Shown in pieces: positions 43,247 to 51,878 of a stretch of 64,000 nt of DNA. This stretch comes from Massilia sp. Mn16-1_5. GTDB taxonomy: Bacteria > Pseudomonadota > Gammaproteobacteria > Burkholderiales > Burkholderiaceae_D. The notes beneath the pieces were generated by a model. It searched no databases. It worked only from the letters and a program-made list of their open reading frames with translations, and had not been told where the DNA came from. A program made the position numbers and the translations under genes. Position 1 is the stretch's first letter, and each line of letters begins with the position of its first letter. The stretch is taken from contig NZ_PPXQ01000015.1 of the NCBI RefSeq assembly GCF_004798585.1, positions 62,001-126,000 on the forward strand, given 5' to 3'.

Positions 43247-43558
43247 ATGCCGATCAAGCCGGAAGAACTCGCCGCCCTGATGCGCGAAGTCGAACTGGAA
43301 GACCCGATCGATTTTGCTGATTTACCCTTCCCGGAAGACGATCTGCGCGCGCTGGTGGCGAACCACTTGTGCGAGATGGCCGGCGCGATGGAAAACTTCA
43401 GCACTGAAGACCGCCTGATGACCCTGCTCGCCGTCTCGGCCAAGCTGGTGCTCGAGAACCTCGTCCTGCATGTCCAGTTGCTACGCCGCCACGGCCTGCC
43501 CGTCGGCGAGAACGTCGAAGCCCTTCTCAGCCGCCTGCGCAAGGGCGATGAGGGGTAA
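43247..43558 (+). CDS. Uncharacterised 103-aa acidic helical protein
   Basis: A 103-aa cytoplasmic protein that I do not recognise. It is acidic at the N-terminus (MREVELEDPIDFADLPFPEDD) and predicted mostly helical, with Leu-rich segments (RLMTLLAVSAKLVLENLVLHVQLL). No cysteine pair or catalytic motif is visible. The ATG at 43247 has GGAG six bases upstream, so I prefer it to the in-frame start at 43142 that overlaps the lacI-like gene's start region. It lies between the lacI remnant and prsT; no operon partner. Confidence 0.6.
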   Translation: MPIKPEELAALMREVELEDPIDFADLPFPEDDLRALVANHLCEMAGAMENFSTEDRLMTLLAVSAKLVLENLVLHVQLLRRHGLPVGENVEALLSRLRKGDEG

Positions 43559-43793
43559 TCCCGTAAGCAGCCTCTGGTATCGGGCCCGGCAAAGGCGCAC
43601 AATCAGGCACACAGGCGGGCGTCCGACCTGCCACGCCGGCTCGACCAGCGCTTAGTACCAATAGGAAATCGCCCGTCTACAACGGTAGCCGGATTGTGCG
43701 GTAATTAATCTGTTCCTTGAGGTATTATTGTTGACTAGGAAACTTGTCGTCCGGTGTCCCGGGCGGCATCAGCATGTCCAACCAGAGGAAGCC

Positions 43794-46562
43794 ATGTCCC
43801 GAAACAAGATGAAATTCACCACCGCAGTCGTTTCCGGTGCGCTCCTGCTTGGCGGTTTGAGCGCTTGCAACCGTGACCAATCGACTGCGAGCCTGCTGGC
43901 CGAAGCCAAGCAATACGAACAGAAGGGCGACCAGAAAGCGGCCCTGATCCAGCTGAAGAATGCGGTAGCGAAGAGTCCGGAAGACGCCGAAGCGCGCATC
44001 CAGCTCGGTAACCTGTACCTGGAAACGGGCGACGCCGTGTCGGCCGAGAAAGAATTGCGCAAGGCGGCCAGCCTGGGCCTGGCGCCCGAACGCAACCTGC
44101 CGCTGCTGGCGCAAGCCCTGCTGGCCCAAGGCAAGGCCAAGGAAGTGCTGGATGCGATCAAGCCGGAACTGGCTGCCAAGTCGGCGCCCCTGACCGCGCT
44201 ACGCGGCGAAGCCCTGCTCGCCAGCGGCGACACCGACGCCGCCAAGGCCGCCTTCGACGCGGCGCTGGCCATCGATCCGGCCAGCGGCGCCGCCCTCACC
44301 GGCCTGGCGCGTCACGCCCTGATGAAGAACGACGTCGCGACGGCCCAGCGCTACGGCGCCGACGCCATTGCGAAAGACGGCAAGAATCCGGACGTCTGGA
44401 TGTTCCAGGGCGGCCTGCTGCGCGGTCTGGAAAAACCCGACGAGGCGCTCGCCGCCTACGACAAGGTACTCTCCCTGCGTCCGCATGACCGCAACGCGAA
44501 CCTGGAAAAGGCCTACATCCTCGTCAACCAGAAAAAGTATACCGCCGCGCGCACCGAGATCGAGGCCGCCAAGAAGGCCGCGCCGGGCAGCCTGCTGGTC
44601 ACCTACGGCCAGGCCCTGCTCGACTACAGTGAAGGCAAGAACAAGGAGGCACGCGATGCGCTGCAGCGCATCCTGAAAAGCGCTCCGAACCACATGCCGA
44701 GCGTCCTGCTGGCCGGCGCCGTCGACCTGAACCTCGACTTGCCCGAACAGGCGCAGATGCACCTGCGTAAATACCTGGAAGCCGAGCCGAACAACGTCTA
44801 CGCGCGCAAGCTGATGGCGCAGGCCATGCTGAAGAGCCAGCAGCCGAACGATGCCGCCGCCACGCTGGCGCCGACCCTGAACGACACCAAGGATCCGCAG
44901 CTGCTGGCCCTGGCCGGCGAGTCCTACATGCAGGCCGGGAACTTCGCCAAGGCGACGTCCTACCTCGAGAAAGCGGTCCAGCTGGCGCCGGACGTGGCCG
45001 TGCTGCGCACCTCGCTCGGCATGGCGCGCCTGCAGCAAGGCGATACCGCCAAGGGCATCGCCGAACTGGAACGCGCCACCGAGCTCGATCCGAAATCGGA
45101 CCGTGCGCTGACGGCGCTGACGCAAGCCGAAATCAAGCTCAAGCACTTCGACAAGGCCATGGCCGCCGTCAACAAGCTCGAGACGCTGAAACCGGACGAT
45201 CCGCAAACCTACAACCTGAAGGCAACCGTGCTGCTGGCCAAGGGTGACGTCCCGGCCGCCCGCGGCGCCTTCGAGAAGGCCTTGGAGGTCAAGCCGACCT
45301 TCTTCCCGGCGGCCGCCAACCTGGCCAAGCTCGACGTGATGGAGAAGAAGCCGGAAGTCGCCCGCAAGCGCTTCGAGGCGATCCTGGAAAAGGACAAGAA
45401 GAACTTCGGCGCCATGGGCGCGCTGGCCGAACTGGCGATGCTGGAGAAGCGTCCCGAGGAAGCCACCACCTGGCTGGAAAAGGCGCAGGCCGAGAACCCG
45501 GATGCGATCGCGCCGGTGCTCAAGCTGGGCAACCACTATCTCGCCACCAAGCAGGAAAAGAAGGCGCTGACGCTGGCCCGTAAATTCCAGGCCGCGAACC
45601 CGTCGAATTCCGAGCTGATGGACTTGCTGGGCCAGGCGCAGCTGGCCAATGACGATGCCCAGGGCGCGCTCGACAGCTACAGCAAGCTGGTCAACATCGT
45701 GCCGAAATCGGCGCTGGCGCAGATGCGCCTGGCGGACGCGCAAAGCAAGCTGAAGAACGACGCCGGCGCCGCCGAGTCGCTCAAGCGCGCCAGCGCCCTG
45801 CAGCCGAACCTGCTGCAGGCACGTGTGGCGCAGGTCGGCGTGGCGATGCGCCGCGGCCGCAACGACGAGGCTCTGGCGATGATCCGCCAGCTGCAGCAGG
45901 ATATCCCGGGTTCGCCGGTCGGCTTCCTGATGGAAGGCGACCTGCACCAGTCGCAGAAAAAGCCGGCGCTGGCCGCGGCCGCCTACGACAAGGCCTTTGC
46001 CATCACCAAGTCGGGCGCGGTCCTGCTGCGCACCGCCCAGGCCCTGCGCCAGTCGGGCAAGGAAGCCGAAGCGCGCCAGCGCGTGCTCCAGTATGCAAAG
46101 GCGCATCCGGAAGACCTGGGGGTGGCGATGTACGTGGCCGAATCGCACCTGGCGGCGAAGGAATACAAGCCGGCGGCAGTGCTGCTGGAAGACATCGTCA
46201 AGCGCGCACCCAACAACGGCGCGGCGCTGAACAACCTGGCCTACGCCTACCAGCAAACCAAGGATCCGCGCGCGCTGGCGACGGCCGAACAGGCGTTCAA
46301 GGTCGCCGGCGACAATGCCTCGGTGATGGACACGCTGGGCTGGATGCTGGTCGAACAGGGCAATACGCAGCGTGGCCTGCCGCTGCTGCAAAAAGCGGCG
46401 GCGGGCGCGCCGACCTTGCCGGAAGTGCGCTATCACCTGGCGGTGGCATTGAATAAATCGGGCGACAAGGCCGGCGCGCGCAAGGAACTCGAAAGCCTGC
46501 TCGCGCAAAACCAGCCATTCGCCCAGCAGGAGGAAGCCCGTTCGTTGCTAAAAACCTTATAA
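43794..46562 (+). CDS. prsT: XrtA/PEP-CTERM system TPR lipoprotein PrsT
   Basis: A 922-aa lipoprotein: signal with lipobox GGLSAC (lipidation near residue 25), then about 20 TPR repeats through the rest (repeated ALxxxP, LxLxxGE and DPxxAxAL patterns). PrsT is the TPR protein that accompanies exosortase A and PEP-CTERM proteins in Zoogloea-like and Oxalobacteraceae genomes. AGAGGAA precedes the ATG at 43794; an earlier in-frame ATG at 43728 adds a poor prefix. It lies about 20 kb from xrtA, so the system is spread over more than one locus here. Confidence 0.9.
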   Translation: MSRNKMKFTTAVVSGALLLGGLSACNRDQSTASLLAEAKQYEQKGDQKAALIQLKNAVAKSPEDAEARIQLGNLYLETGDAVSAEKELRKAASLGLAPERNLPLLAQALLAQGKAKEVLDAIKPELAAKSAPLTALRGEALLASGDTDAAKAAFDAALAIDPASGAALTGLARHALMKNDVATAQRYGADAIAKDGKNPDVWMFQGGLLRGLEKPDEALAAYDKVLSLRPHDRNANLEKAYILVNQKKYTAARTEIEAAKKAAPGSLLVTYGQALLDYSEGKNKEARDALQRILKSAPNHMPSVLLAGAVDLNLDLPEQAQMHLRKYLEAEPNNVYARKLMAQAMLKSQQPNDAAATLAPTLNDTKDPQLLALAGESYMQAGNFAKATSYLEKAVQLAPDVAVLRTSLGMARLQQGDTAKGIAELERATELDPKSDRALTALTQAEIKLKHFDKAMAAVNKLETLKPDDPQTYNLKATVLLAKGDVPAARGAFEKALEVKPTFFPAAANLAKLDVMEKKPEVARKRFEAILEKDKKNFGAMGALAELAMLEKRPEEATTWLEKAQAENPDAIAPVLKLGNHYLATKQEKKALTLARKFQAANPSNSELMDLLGQAQLANDDAQGALDSYSKLVNIVPKSALAQMRLADAQSKLKNDAGAAESLKRASALQPNLLQARVAQVGVAMRRGRNDEALAMIRQLQQDIPGSPVGFLMEGDLHQSQKKPALAAAAYDKAFAITKSGAVLLRTAQALRQSGKEAEARQRVLQYAKAHPEDLGVAMYVAESHLAAKEYKPAAVLLEDIVKRAPNNGAALNNLAYAYQQTKDPRALATAEQAFKVAGDNASVMDTLGWMLVEQGNTQRGLPLLQKAAAGAPTLPEVRYHLAVALNKSGDKAGARKELESLLAQNQPFAQQEEARSLLKTL

Positions 46563-46597
46563 CGGTCTAGTATTTCAGCTAAATAAAAACCAACAGC

Positions 46598-46630
46598 ACC
46601 GCGCTTTTCGCCCCGGCGGCAAAGCGCGGT
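46598..46630 (+). terminator. Perfect hairpin after prsT
   Basis: ACCGCGCTTT (46598-46607) and AAAGCGCGGT (46621-46630) form a perfect 10-bp stem around a GC-rich 13-base loop. No T-run follows, so it is at best a factor-assisted terminator between prsT and the acyltransferase gene. Confidence 0.4.
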
Positions 46631-46691
46631 ACGGCATCAAAATGAATGCACTGCCCTTGCGGCGGTGCTTCAAAACCCGAGGTATCCTGCG

Positions 46692-47465
46692 ATGACGAAT
46701 CCCGATGAGGTAGAGGAACTGGACGAGCGTACCATCGAATTTCTATCGAACGCTCATGTGTCAGAGGATCGCGATAATATAACGAACTCAGAACTAGAGG
46801 ATGTTATCGTGAACCAAGATTCATATGGAATCCGGCTTACCGATACGGCAAAAGGACGCAATAAGGCCAGCATGCTGGTCAACAAGATGTATGCTTGGCG
46901 CGGCTATGCTGGCACGCACCAGTTCAGCGACGATCCCAATCGCATCACTCTTACCGCCACCGACAAAGGCGAAGTGGTAGGCACCCTGACGCTCGGTATC
47001 GATTCGCCCATTGGCCTGATGGCCGACCAGATCTTCAAGGAAGAACTCGACGTGCACCGTGCGCGCGGCGCCAAGCTCTGTGAATTCACCAAGCTTGCCT
47101 TCGACCCGACGGTACGCTCGAAAACTTCGCTCGCCAACCTGTTTCACCTGGCCGTCATTTACGCCCGCGATATCCACGACTGCACCGATATCGTTATCGA
47201 AGTCAATCCGCGCCACCGCCGCTTTTACGAGCATATGCTGGGATTCAAGCGCGAAGGCGATTTGAAGGACAATCCGCGCGTGAATGCGCCGGCTTATCTG
47301 CTGCGCATCGAGCTAGCGTATGTCACCGAGCAGATTCAAAAGCATGGCGGTACCTTCAGCGAGACGTCGACAGAACGTTCGTTCTATCCGTATTTCTTCT
47401 CCCCGCGTGAAGAGCAGGGTATTATCAATCGCCTGCGCCGCATCGACGAACACCAGGCGGCGTAA
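46692..47465 (+). CDS. FeeM-type N-acyltransferase (N-acyl amino acid synthase-like)
   Basis: A 257-aa cytoplasmic enzyme with an N-terminal acidic stretch (about 1-45) and a GNAT-fold N-acyltransferase domain (about 50-210) of the N-acyl amino acid synthase FeeM type: KGRNKASMLVNKMYAWRGYAG, EVVGTLTLGIDSPIGLMAD, LCEFTKLAFDP and EVNPRHRRFYEHMLGF. Members take long acyl chains from acyl-ACP to an amino acid. It is followed by ThiF-like and nitroreductase-like genes, the domain set of oxazolone synthesis (OxzA/OxzB). Another possibility is the exosortase-associated acyltransferase family, since prsT lies just upstream. GAGGT lies eight bases before the ATG. Confidence 0.8.
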   Translation: MTNPDEVEELDERTIEFLSNAHVSEDRDNITNSELEDVIVNQDSYGIRLTDTAKGRNKASMLVNKMYAWRGYAGTHQFSDDPNRITLTATDKGEVVGTLTLGIDSPIGLMADQIFKEELDVHRARGAKLCEFTKLAFDPTVRSKTSLANLFHLAVIYARDIHDCTDIVIEVNPRHRRFYEHMLGFKREGDLKDNPRVNAPAYLLRIELAYVTEQIQKHGGTFSETSTERSFYPYFFSPREEQGIINRLRRIDEHQAA

Positions 47466-47498
47466 TCCGCCGTATCGTTCCCGCCTGTTTTATCGAGA

Positions 47499-47525
47499 CA
47501 GCGCCGCCATGGCGCTGCCTGTTTT
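47499..47525 (+). terminator. Short hairpin between the acyltransferase and ThiF genes
   Basis: CAGCGCC (47499-47505) and GGCGCTG (47511-47517) form a perfect 7-bp stem followed by a T-rich stretch (CCTGTTTTC). It could be a partial terminator or attenuator inside the proposed three-gene set, lowering downstream expression. Confidence 0.35.
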
Positions 47526-47583
47526 CGCTATCCCGGCTTCATTCTTCTCCCCGTTTTCATTTTTTCGTCTACCGTTCCCGCAC

Positions 47584-48474
47584 ATGACCACCAATCCTTT
47601 CCGCTATGAGCAGGCTTTTTCCCGAAACATTGGCTGGGTCACGCGTGAGGAGCAGGCGCTGCTGCGCACCAAGCGGGTGGCGATCGCGGGCGGCGGCGGG
47701 GTCGGCGGCGTGCACGCGCTGACCCTGGCGCGCCTGGGCGTGACGAAATTCCGCATTGCCGACTTCGACACCTTCGACGTTCCGAATTTCAACCGCCAGG
47801 TCGGCGCCATGGTCTCGACCCTGGGCGAGCCGAAGGTCGCGGTGATCCGCCGCATGCTGCTCGACATCAATCCGGAATGCGAAGTCGAGATGTTCGAGCA
47901 GGGTATCAACGATGCCAACTTGCATGCCTTCCTTGAAGGCACCGACATGTATGTCGACGCGCTCGACTTTTTCGCCTTCGACATCCGCCAGAAGACCTTC
48001 GCCCTGTGCGCCCGGCTCGGCATTCCCGCCAGCACCGTGGCGCCGCTGGGCATGGGCGCGGCGCTGCTGAACTTCCTGCCGGGCCAGATGACTTTCGAAG
48101 AGTATTTCCAGTGGGGCAATTTGCCGGAAACGGACAAGGCCGTCCACTTCGTGGTCGGGCTGGCGCCTGCCGGCCTGCACCGTCCGTATCTGGTCGTGCC
48201 GGAAGCGGTGAATTTCGTCGAACGCCGCGGTCCCTCGACCATCATGGCCTGCCAGCTGTGCGCCGGTGTGATGGGTACCGAAGCCCTGAAGATCCTGCTG
48301 GGGCGCGGGCGCGTGCTGGCGGCGCCCTGGGGCATCCAGTTCGACGCCTACCGCAACAAGCTGGTGCGTACCTGGCGTCCGGGCGGAAATAAAAATCCCC
48401 TGCACCGCCTGATGATCAAGATCGGCAAGAAGCAGCTGGCCAAGGACCTGGCCGCCGCGGGAGCGACAGCATGA
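47584..48474 (+). CDS. ThiF/E1-like adenylyltransferase (split OxzB ThiF half candidate)
   Basis: A 296-aa E1-like enzyme with glycine loop AGGGGVGGVH (about 35-44), acidic DFDTFDVPNFNRQVG with the conserved NxxRQ-type Arg, and a later GTEALKILLG helix. It lacks the paired CxxC zinc sites of MoeB; only one CQLC is visible. In the fused oxazolone synthetase OxzB, a ThiF domain activates the acyl-amino-acid carboxylate for cyclisation; by analogy this half may do so. Its stop overlaps the nitroreductase gene start (ATGA), so the two are translationally coupled. No strong ribosome-binding site is seen. Function is inferred from domain pairing, not tested. Confidence 0.75.
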   Translation: MTTNPFRYEQAFSRNIGWVTREEQALLRTKRVAIAGGGGVGGVHALTLARLGVTKFRIADFDTFDVPNFNRQVGAMVSTLGEPKVAVIRRMLLDINPECEVEMFEQGINDANLHAFLEGTDMYVDALDFFAFDIRQKTFALCARLGIPASTVAPLGMGAALLNFLPGQMTFEEYFQWGNLPETDKAVHFVVGLAPAGLHRPYLVVPEAVNFVERRGPSTIMACQLCAGVMGTEALKILLGRGRVLAAPWGIQFDAYRNKLVRTWRPGGNKNPLHRLMIKIGKKQLAKDLAAAGATA

Positions 48475-49538
48475 CGAACGACACCATCGAACGGATCCTC
48501 GACCTGGCGCGCTGGGCGCCCAGCGGCGACAACATGCAAACCTGGCGCTTCGAGATCGCCGCGCCGGATCACCTGGTCGTGCACGCCTACGACACACGCG
48601 ATCATTGCGTCTACGACCTCGACGGCCACCCGAGCCAGATCGCCTTCGGCACCCTGCTGGAAACGATCGCCATCGCCGCCAGCGGGCACGGCCTGCGCGC
48701 CGACGTCAAGCGCCGCCCGGAAGGCCGCGACACCCACCCCGTGTTCGACGTCCGTTTTACAAGCGACCCGACGGTCGTGCGCAGCCCGCTGATCGAGGCC
48801 ATCGACAAGCGCACCGTGCAGCGCCGGCCAATGAAGACCACGCCGCTGAGCGCCGAACACAAGCGCCTGCTGGCGGCCACGGTAGCGCCGGACTACGAAT
48901 TGAGTTGGCTGGAAACCCGTGCCCAGAAATGGCAGGCGGCCAAGCTGATGTTCAACAATGCCCGGCTGCGCCTGACGATGCCGGAAGCCTTCGAGACCCA
49001 CCGCAGCATCATCGATTGGGAAAATCGTACGCACAGTCCGGATAAAGTGCCGGCCGGCGCGCTCGGCGTCGACGCCATGACCCTGCACCTGATGAAATGG
49101 GCGATGGTCAGCTGGCGCCGCATGAATACCGTCAACACCCTGATGGGCACCTGGGCGCCGCGCCTGCAGATGGACCTGGCGCCCGGCATGGCCTGCGCCG
49201 CCCACTTCGTCTTGAAGGCGAAGCGCGCGCCGCAATCGATCGACGACTACGTCGCCGCCGGACGCGCACTGCAGCGCTTCTGGCTGACCATGACCACGCT
49301 CGGCCTGTACATGCAGCCGGAGATGACGCCGCTGATCTTTTCGAAGTACGCGCGCGAAGGCACGCGTTTTACGAAGCAGCCGAAACTCGAGGGCGCGGCG
49401 CGCGACCTGCAGCGCGAAACCGAGGCCCTGATCTTCAACGACAAGCTGTTCCCGGTTTACATGGGCCGCCTCGGCTACGGTCCCGCGCCGACCTCGCGCT
49501 CGGTGCGCCGTCCGGTGGCCGAGCTGATGCAGCGCTGA
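48471..49538 (+). CDS. Nitroreductase-like FMN enzyme (split OxzB nitroreductase half candidate)
   Basis: A 355-aa protein, longer than ordinary nitroreductases (about 200 aa). The N-terminal RWAPSGDNMQTWRFE block matches the FMN-binding start of the family, and the RTVQRRPM and DYVAAGRALQRFWLT blocks fit the dimer fold. In oxazolone synthetase OxzB a nitroreductase-like domain is fused to ThiF; here the two are separate genes with a 4-base overlap. The reaction done by this half is not clear from sequence. A strong terminator follows at 49561-49596. Confidence 0.75.
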   Translation: MTNDTIERILDLARWAPSGDNMQTWRFEIAAPDHLVVHAYDTRDHCVYDLDGHPSQIAFGTLLETIAIAASGHGLRADVKRRPEGRDTHPVFDVRFTSDPTVVRSPLIEAIDKRTVQRRPMKTTPLSAEHKRLLAATVAPDYELSWLETRAQKWQAAKLMFNNARLRLTMPEAFETHRSIIDWENRTHSPDKVPAGALGVDAMTLHLMKWAMVSWRRMNTVNTLMGTWAPRLQMDLAPGMACAAHFVLKAKRAPQSIDDYVAAGRALQRFWLTMTTLGLYMQPEMTPLIFSKYAREGTRFTKQPKLEGAARDLQRETEALIFNDKLFPVYMGRLGYGPAPTSRSVRRPVAELMQR

Positions 49539-49560
49539 ACCCCGTTTCGTCCGCACATAA

Positions 49561-49596
49561 AAAAACGGCGTCGACCTGGTGGTCGCCGCCGTTTTT
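49561..49596 (+). terminator. Intrinsic terminator of the acyltransferase-ThiF-nitroreductase set
   Basis: AAAAACGGCG (49561-49570) and CGCCGTTTTT (49587-49596), extended by CGACC/GGTCG with one mismatch, form a long stem with a TGGT loop. Runs of A and T on both sides make it usable on both strands. Confidence 0.88.
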
Positions 49597-49682
49597 GCTT
49601 TCATTTCCCTAACTGGTGAATCTTTTCTTGTTATCGCCAGCGCTTGCCCAAGCAACTTGCGTGTGTCGTTTTGCAACGGGAA

Positions 49683-49702
49683 AGAGCGGGCTCGCCCGCT
49701 CT
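49683..49702 (-). terminator. Intrinsic terminator of the PEP-CTERM gene (minus strand)
   Basis: AGAGCGGG (49683-49690) and CCCGCTCT (49695-49702) pair perfectly around CTCG. On the minus strand TTCCCGTT follows, a weak U tract. It is 30 bases past the PEP-CTERM stop. Confidence 0.7.
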
Positions 49703-49730
49703 CTCTTGCTACCTGACGCTAAAAGGCTGA

Positions 49731-50588
49731 TTAGGCCTTCTTGGCGCGCTTGCGGCTCACGACGCCAGCGCCCAGCATGGCGATGCCGAACAGGGCCAGC
49801 GAACCTGGCTCTGGCACTTCAGCCAGCTTGAACTGACCGTTGTTGCTGACGAAGAAGTAGCCTGGGGTGTTGGCGTACGCATTGCCGTTGCAGCCGTCGC
49901 CAGTGAAGCCGGCGTATTGGCAAGCAACTTCCGACACCAGGGTCGAGTCTGGGTTGGCAACGGTGTTAGCGTTGGTGAAGGCGAAGGCCATGATCGACTC
50001 GGTCGACAGGTCTTGGCCGTTTTCACGGAAGAAGTAGCCCGAATCCAGCGAGCCGGCTTCGGCTTTCGCGAAGACGGTGACTTGACCGTTGTTGGTTGGC
50101 GAGCCGCTTGCATCGACCAGGCCGCCGCCGCCTGCCATCACGGTGAACTCGGCGATCTGGTTGCCCAGGTCGGCGCCGTAGATGCCGGCCGAGGTAGCGT
50201 ATTGGTTGTTGGTCGGGTTCTGGTACATGCGGATGGTGCCGCCGGCGAAGCTGAAGGCGCCGCTGAAGTTACCGGTACCGGTTGCTTCGAAGGTTGCGGT
50301 GATGTTGCCGCCTGGGTAGTTCACTGGGAACAGTTTGCCGTTGCTGTCAGCCTGGACGATGTTGAACACAGCGTGTTCGGTGAACGAGAAGCTGGAGCCG
50401 CCGGTTGGGTTGATCTGGATGAAGGCGTTGCCGTTCACGTCCAGGTATTCATTGATTTGCTGGCCGCCGGTCATGCCGCCGCCGGTCGGGTTGAAGACCC
50501 AGTCGTTCAGGACGGTCGCTGCATTGGCGCCACCGGCCAGGGACATTGCAACAGCTGCGGCGCATGCCAGTTTCTTCATAAATTTCAT
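49731..50588 (-). CDS. PEP-CTERM sorted surface protein
   Basis: A 285-aa exported protein. Signal peptide (about 1-24, ending GGANAA), a Gly/Asn/Thr-rich beta-sandwich-like body (NPTGGGMTGG, FSFAGGTIRMYQNP), and a C-terminal PEP-CTERM sorting signal: VPEPGSLALFG (258-268), hydrophobic helix, then Arg-rich RKRAKKA. Exosortase A (at 63137) should cleave near the PEP motif and attach the protein to the cell surface or matrix. A sigma-54 type promoter lies 50-67 bases upstream. It lies alone on the minus strand between terminators. Confidence 0.93.
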   Translation of the reverse strand: MKFMKKLACAAAVAMSLAGGANAATVLNDWVFNPTGGGMTGGQQINEYLDVNGNAFIQINPTGGSSFSFTEHAVFNIVQADSNGKLFPVNYPGGNITATFEATGTGNFSGAFSFAGGTIRMYQNPTNNQYATSAGIYGADLGNQIAEFTVMAGGGGLVDASGSPTNNGQVTVFAKAEAGSLDSGYFFRENGQDLSTESIMAFAFTNANTVANPDSTLVSEVACQYAGFTGDGCNGNAYANTPGYFFVSNNGQFKLAEVPEPGSLALFGIAMLGAGVVSRKRAKKA

Positions 50589-50638
50589 AATTCCATTCCT
50601 CGCTTAAGTTGATGGTTGGGCAAACACACTCAGCTATA

Positions 50639-50655
50639 AGCAAAGGCTGTGCCAG
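50639..50655 (-). promoter_or_regulatory. Sigma-54 (RpoN) promoter for the PEP-CTERM gene
   Basis: On the minus strand the sequence reads CTGGCACAGCCTTTGCT: -24 element TGGCAC and -12 element TTGCT with the standard 5-base spacer. The GG and GC dinucleotides are correctly spaced. In other PEP-CTERM bacteria the PrsK/PrsR pair works with RpoN on such promoters (established for Zoogloea resiniphila, from memory). Confidence 0.75.
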
Positions 50656-50783
50656 CTCATCAAATCACTTTAAAATCAAGGACTTATGTAGTTTCCTTAG
50701 AGCATTTTAAACTCATGTGTAAAGTATGCCGACAGGATTTTTTTACAAAAAATTCTTATAGGAATTATAATACTTTTCGGAAC

Positions 50784-51878
50784 TCAAACTTGGCCGAATT
50801 TAACATTTCTGGAAGTCAAAAAAGCTTTCCGGAAGAGGTGCCGCGCCAGCATGAACGGCGGCATGCGTAACCAATTTCCGCGAATAAACAACATGCCGTC
50901 CGACAGCGGCGTCAGCGGGCCGGCACAACTGGGGTGCATCGGGCGCAGCGCGCGCGTGAATAAGGCATCCATCAGCGCCAGCAAGGCGGAGTTCGGACGC
51001 CCTGCCTCGGCCGCCGCCATGGTCGCCGCCGGCACCGGCGTGCCGAGCAGGCGCGTGCAGTAGCGCAGCGCATAGAACAATGGCCGGGTCAGCTCCAGTT
51101 CGCGGGCTCGTAGCGGCAGCGCCGTCCAGAATCCCGGTTCATTCGCGCCGAAATGACACAGCAGGCGATGCAGGTCGAACAGGTCACGTAAGCCGTGGTC
51201 GTACTCGCCTTCGGAAAACAGGTGAACCGCGCTGTGCAACACCATGTCGCAGGGGGCCAGCACGAACAGGCCGGGCTGGTCCGGCAGCGGGCGGGCGGCG
51301 GCGCGCAGCAGGGCCGGATCCGGGCGCACGCGCGCCGTCTCCGGCAAAATCGCATGGTGCACGTCGATCGCGGTGCCGCGGCGCATGTGCTGCATCGGCG
51401 GCAGTTCGTGCATCCACTCGCGGTAATAGCGCTGGTCGTAGGCGTCGTGGTGGCTGGAAGCCCAGCCGTGCGCCATCAGCAGGCCCTCGACTTCATGCAA
51501 GCTGGCCTTCGGCACCAGGATGTCGACATCGGAGAACAGGCGCCCCGCCGCTGCCGGCAGCCCGGCGGCGACATACGCCGTTCCCTTTAATAAGATCAGC
51601 GGCAGGCCGGTCGTGCGCAGCGCATGCTGCACCTGGCGCACTTCGAAGCGCACGGCCTGGCCGTGGCGCTGCCAGCCCCTTCTCTCCCACTCCAGGCGGC
51701 GCTGCGCCCGCGGCGGCAGCGCCTGCAGCAGGCCGTGCTCCTCGGCCAGCAGGGCCAGCGTGGCGCCCAGGTCCGCGGCCACCGCCTGGCGCAGCAGCAG
51801 TTCCCATTCGGGCGCGCCCAGCTGCGCCATCGAAGGCGGCTGGCGCAGCACGCGGGTCAACAGCGGCAAGGCGGTCAC
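50784..51878 (-). CDS. Nucleotidyltransferase-fold protein of the HPr-rel-A system
   Basis: A 364-aa protein with an uncharacterised nucleotidyltransferase domain (about 80-270): LLKGTAY (97-103) and GRLFSDVDILV with D117 and D119 as the metal-binding pair. It likely moves a nucleotide to an unknown acceptor. A GTG start at 51878 overlaps the HprK-like gene's stop by 4 bases. It is the last gene of the HPr-rel-A set and precedes the AT-rich gap that holds the sigma-54 promoter. Confidence 0.82.
   Translation of the reverse strand: MTALPLLTRVLRQPPSMAQLGAPEWELLLRQAVAADLGATLALLAEEHGLLQALPPRAQRRLEWERRGWQRHGQAVRFEVRQVQHALRTTGLPLILLKGTAYVAAGLPAAAGRLFSDVDILVPKASLHEVEGLLMAHGWASSHHDAYDQRYYREWMHELPPMQHMRRGTAIDVHHAILPETARVRPDPALLRAAARPLPDQPGLFVLAPCDMVLHSAVHLFSEGEYDHGLRDLFDLHRLLCHFGANEPGFWTALPLRARELELTRPLFYALRYCTRLLGTPVPAATMAAAEAGRPNSALLALMDALFTRALRPMHPSCAGPLTPLSDGMLFIRGNWLRMPPFMLARHLFRKAFLTSRNVKFGQV

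Noticed and set aside
44199..46508. A 769-codon antisense frame opposite prsT
   Set aside because: It is a codon-bias shadow of the TPR repeats; low-complexity Arg/Gln/Leu sequence with no family features.
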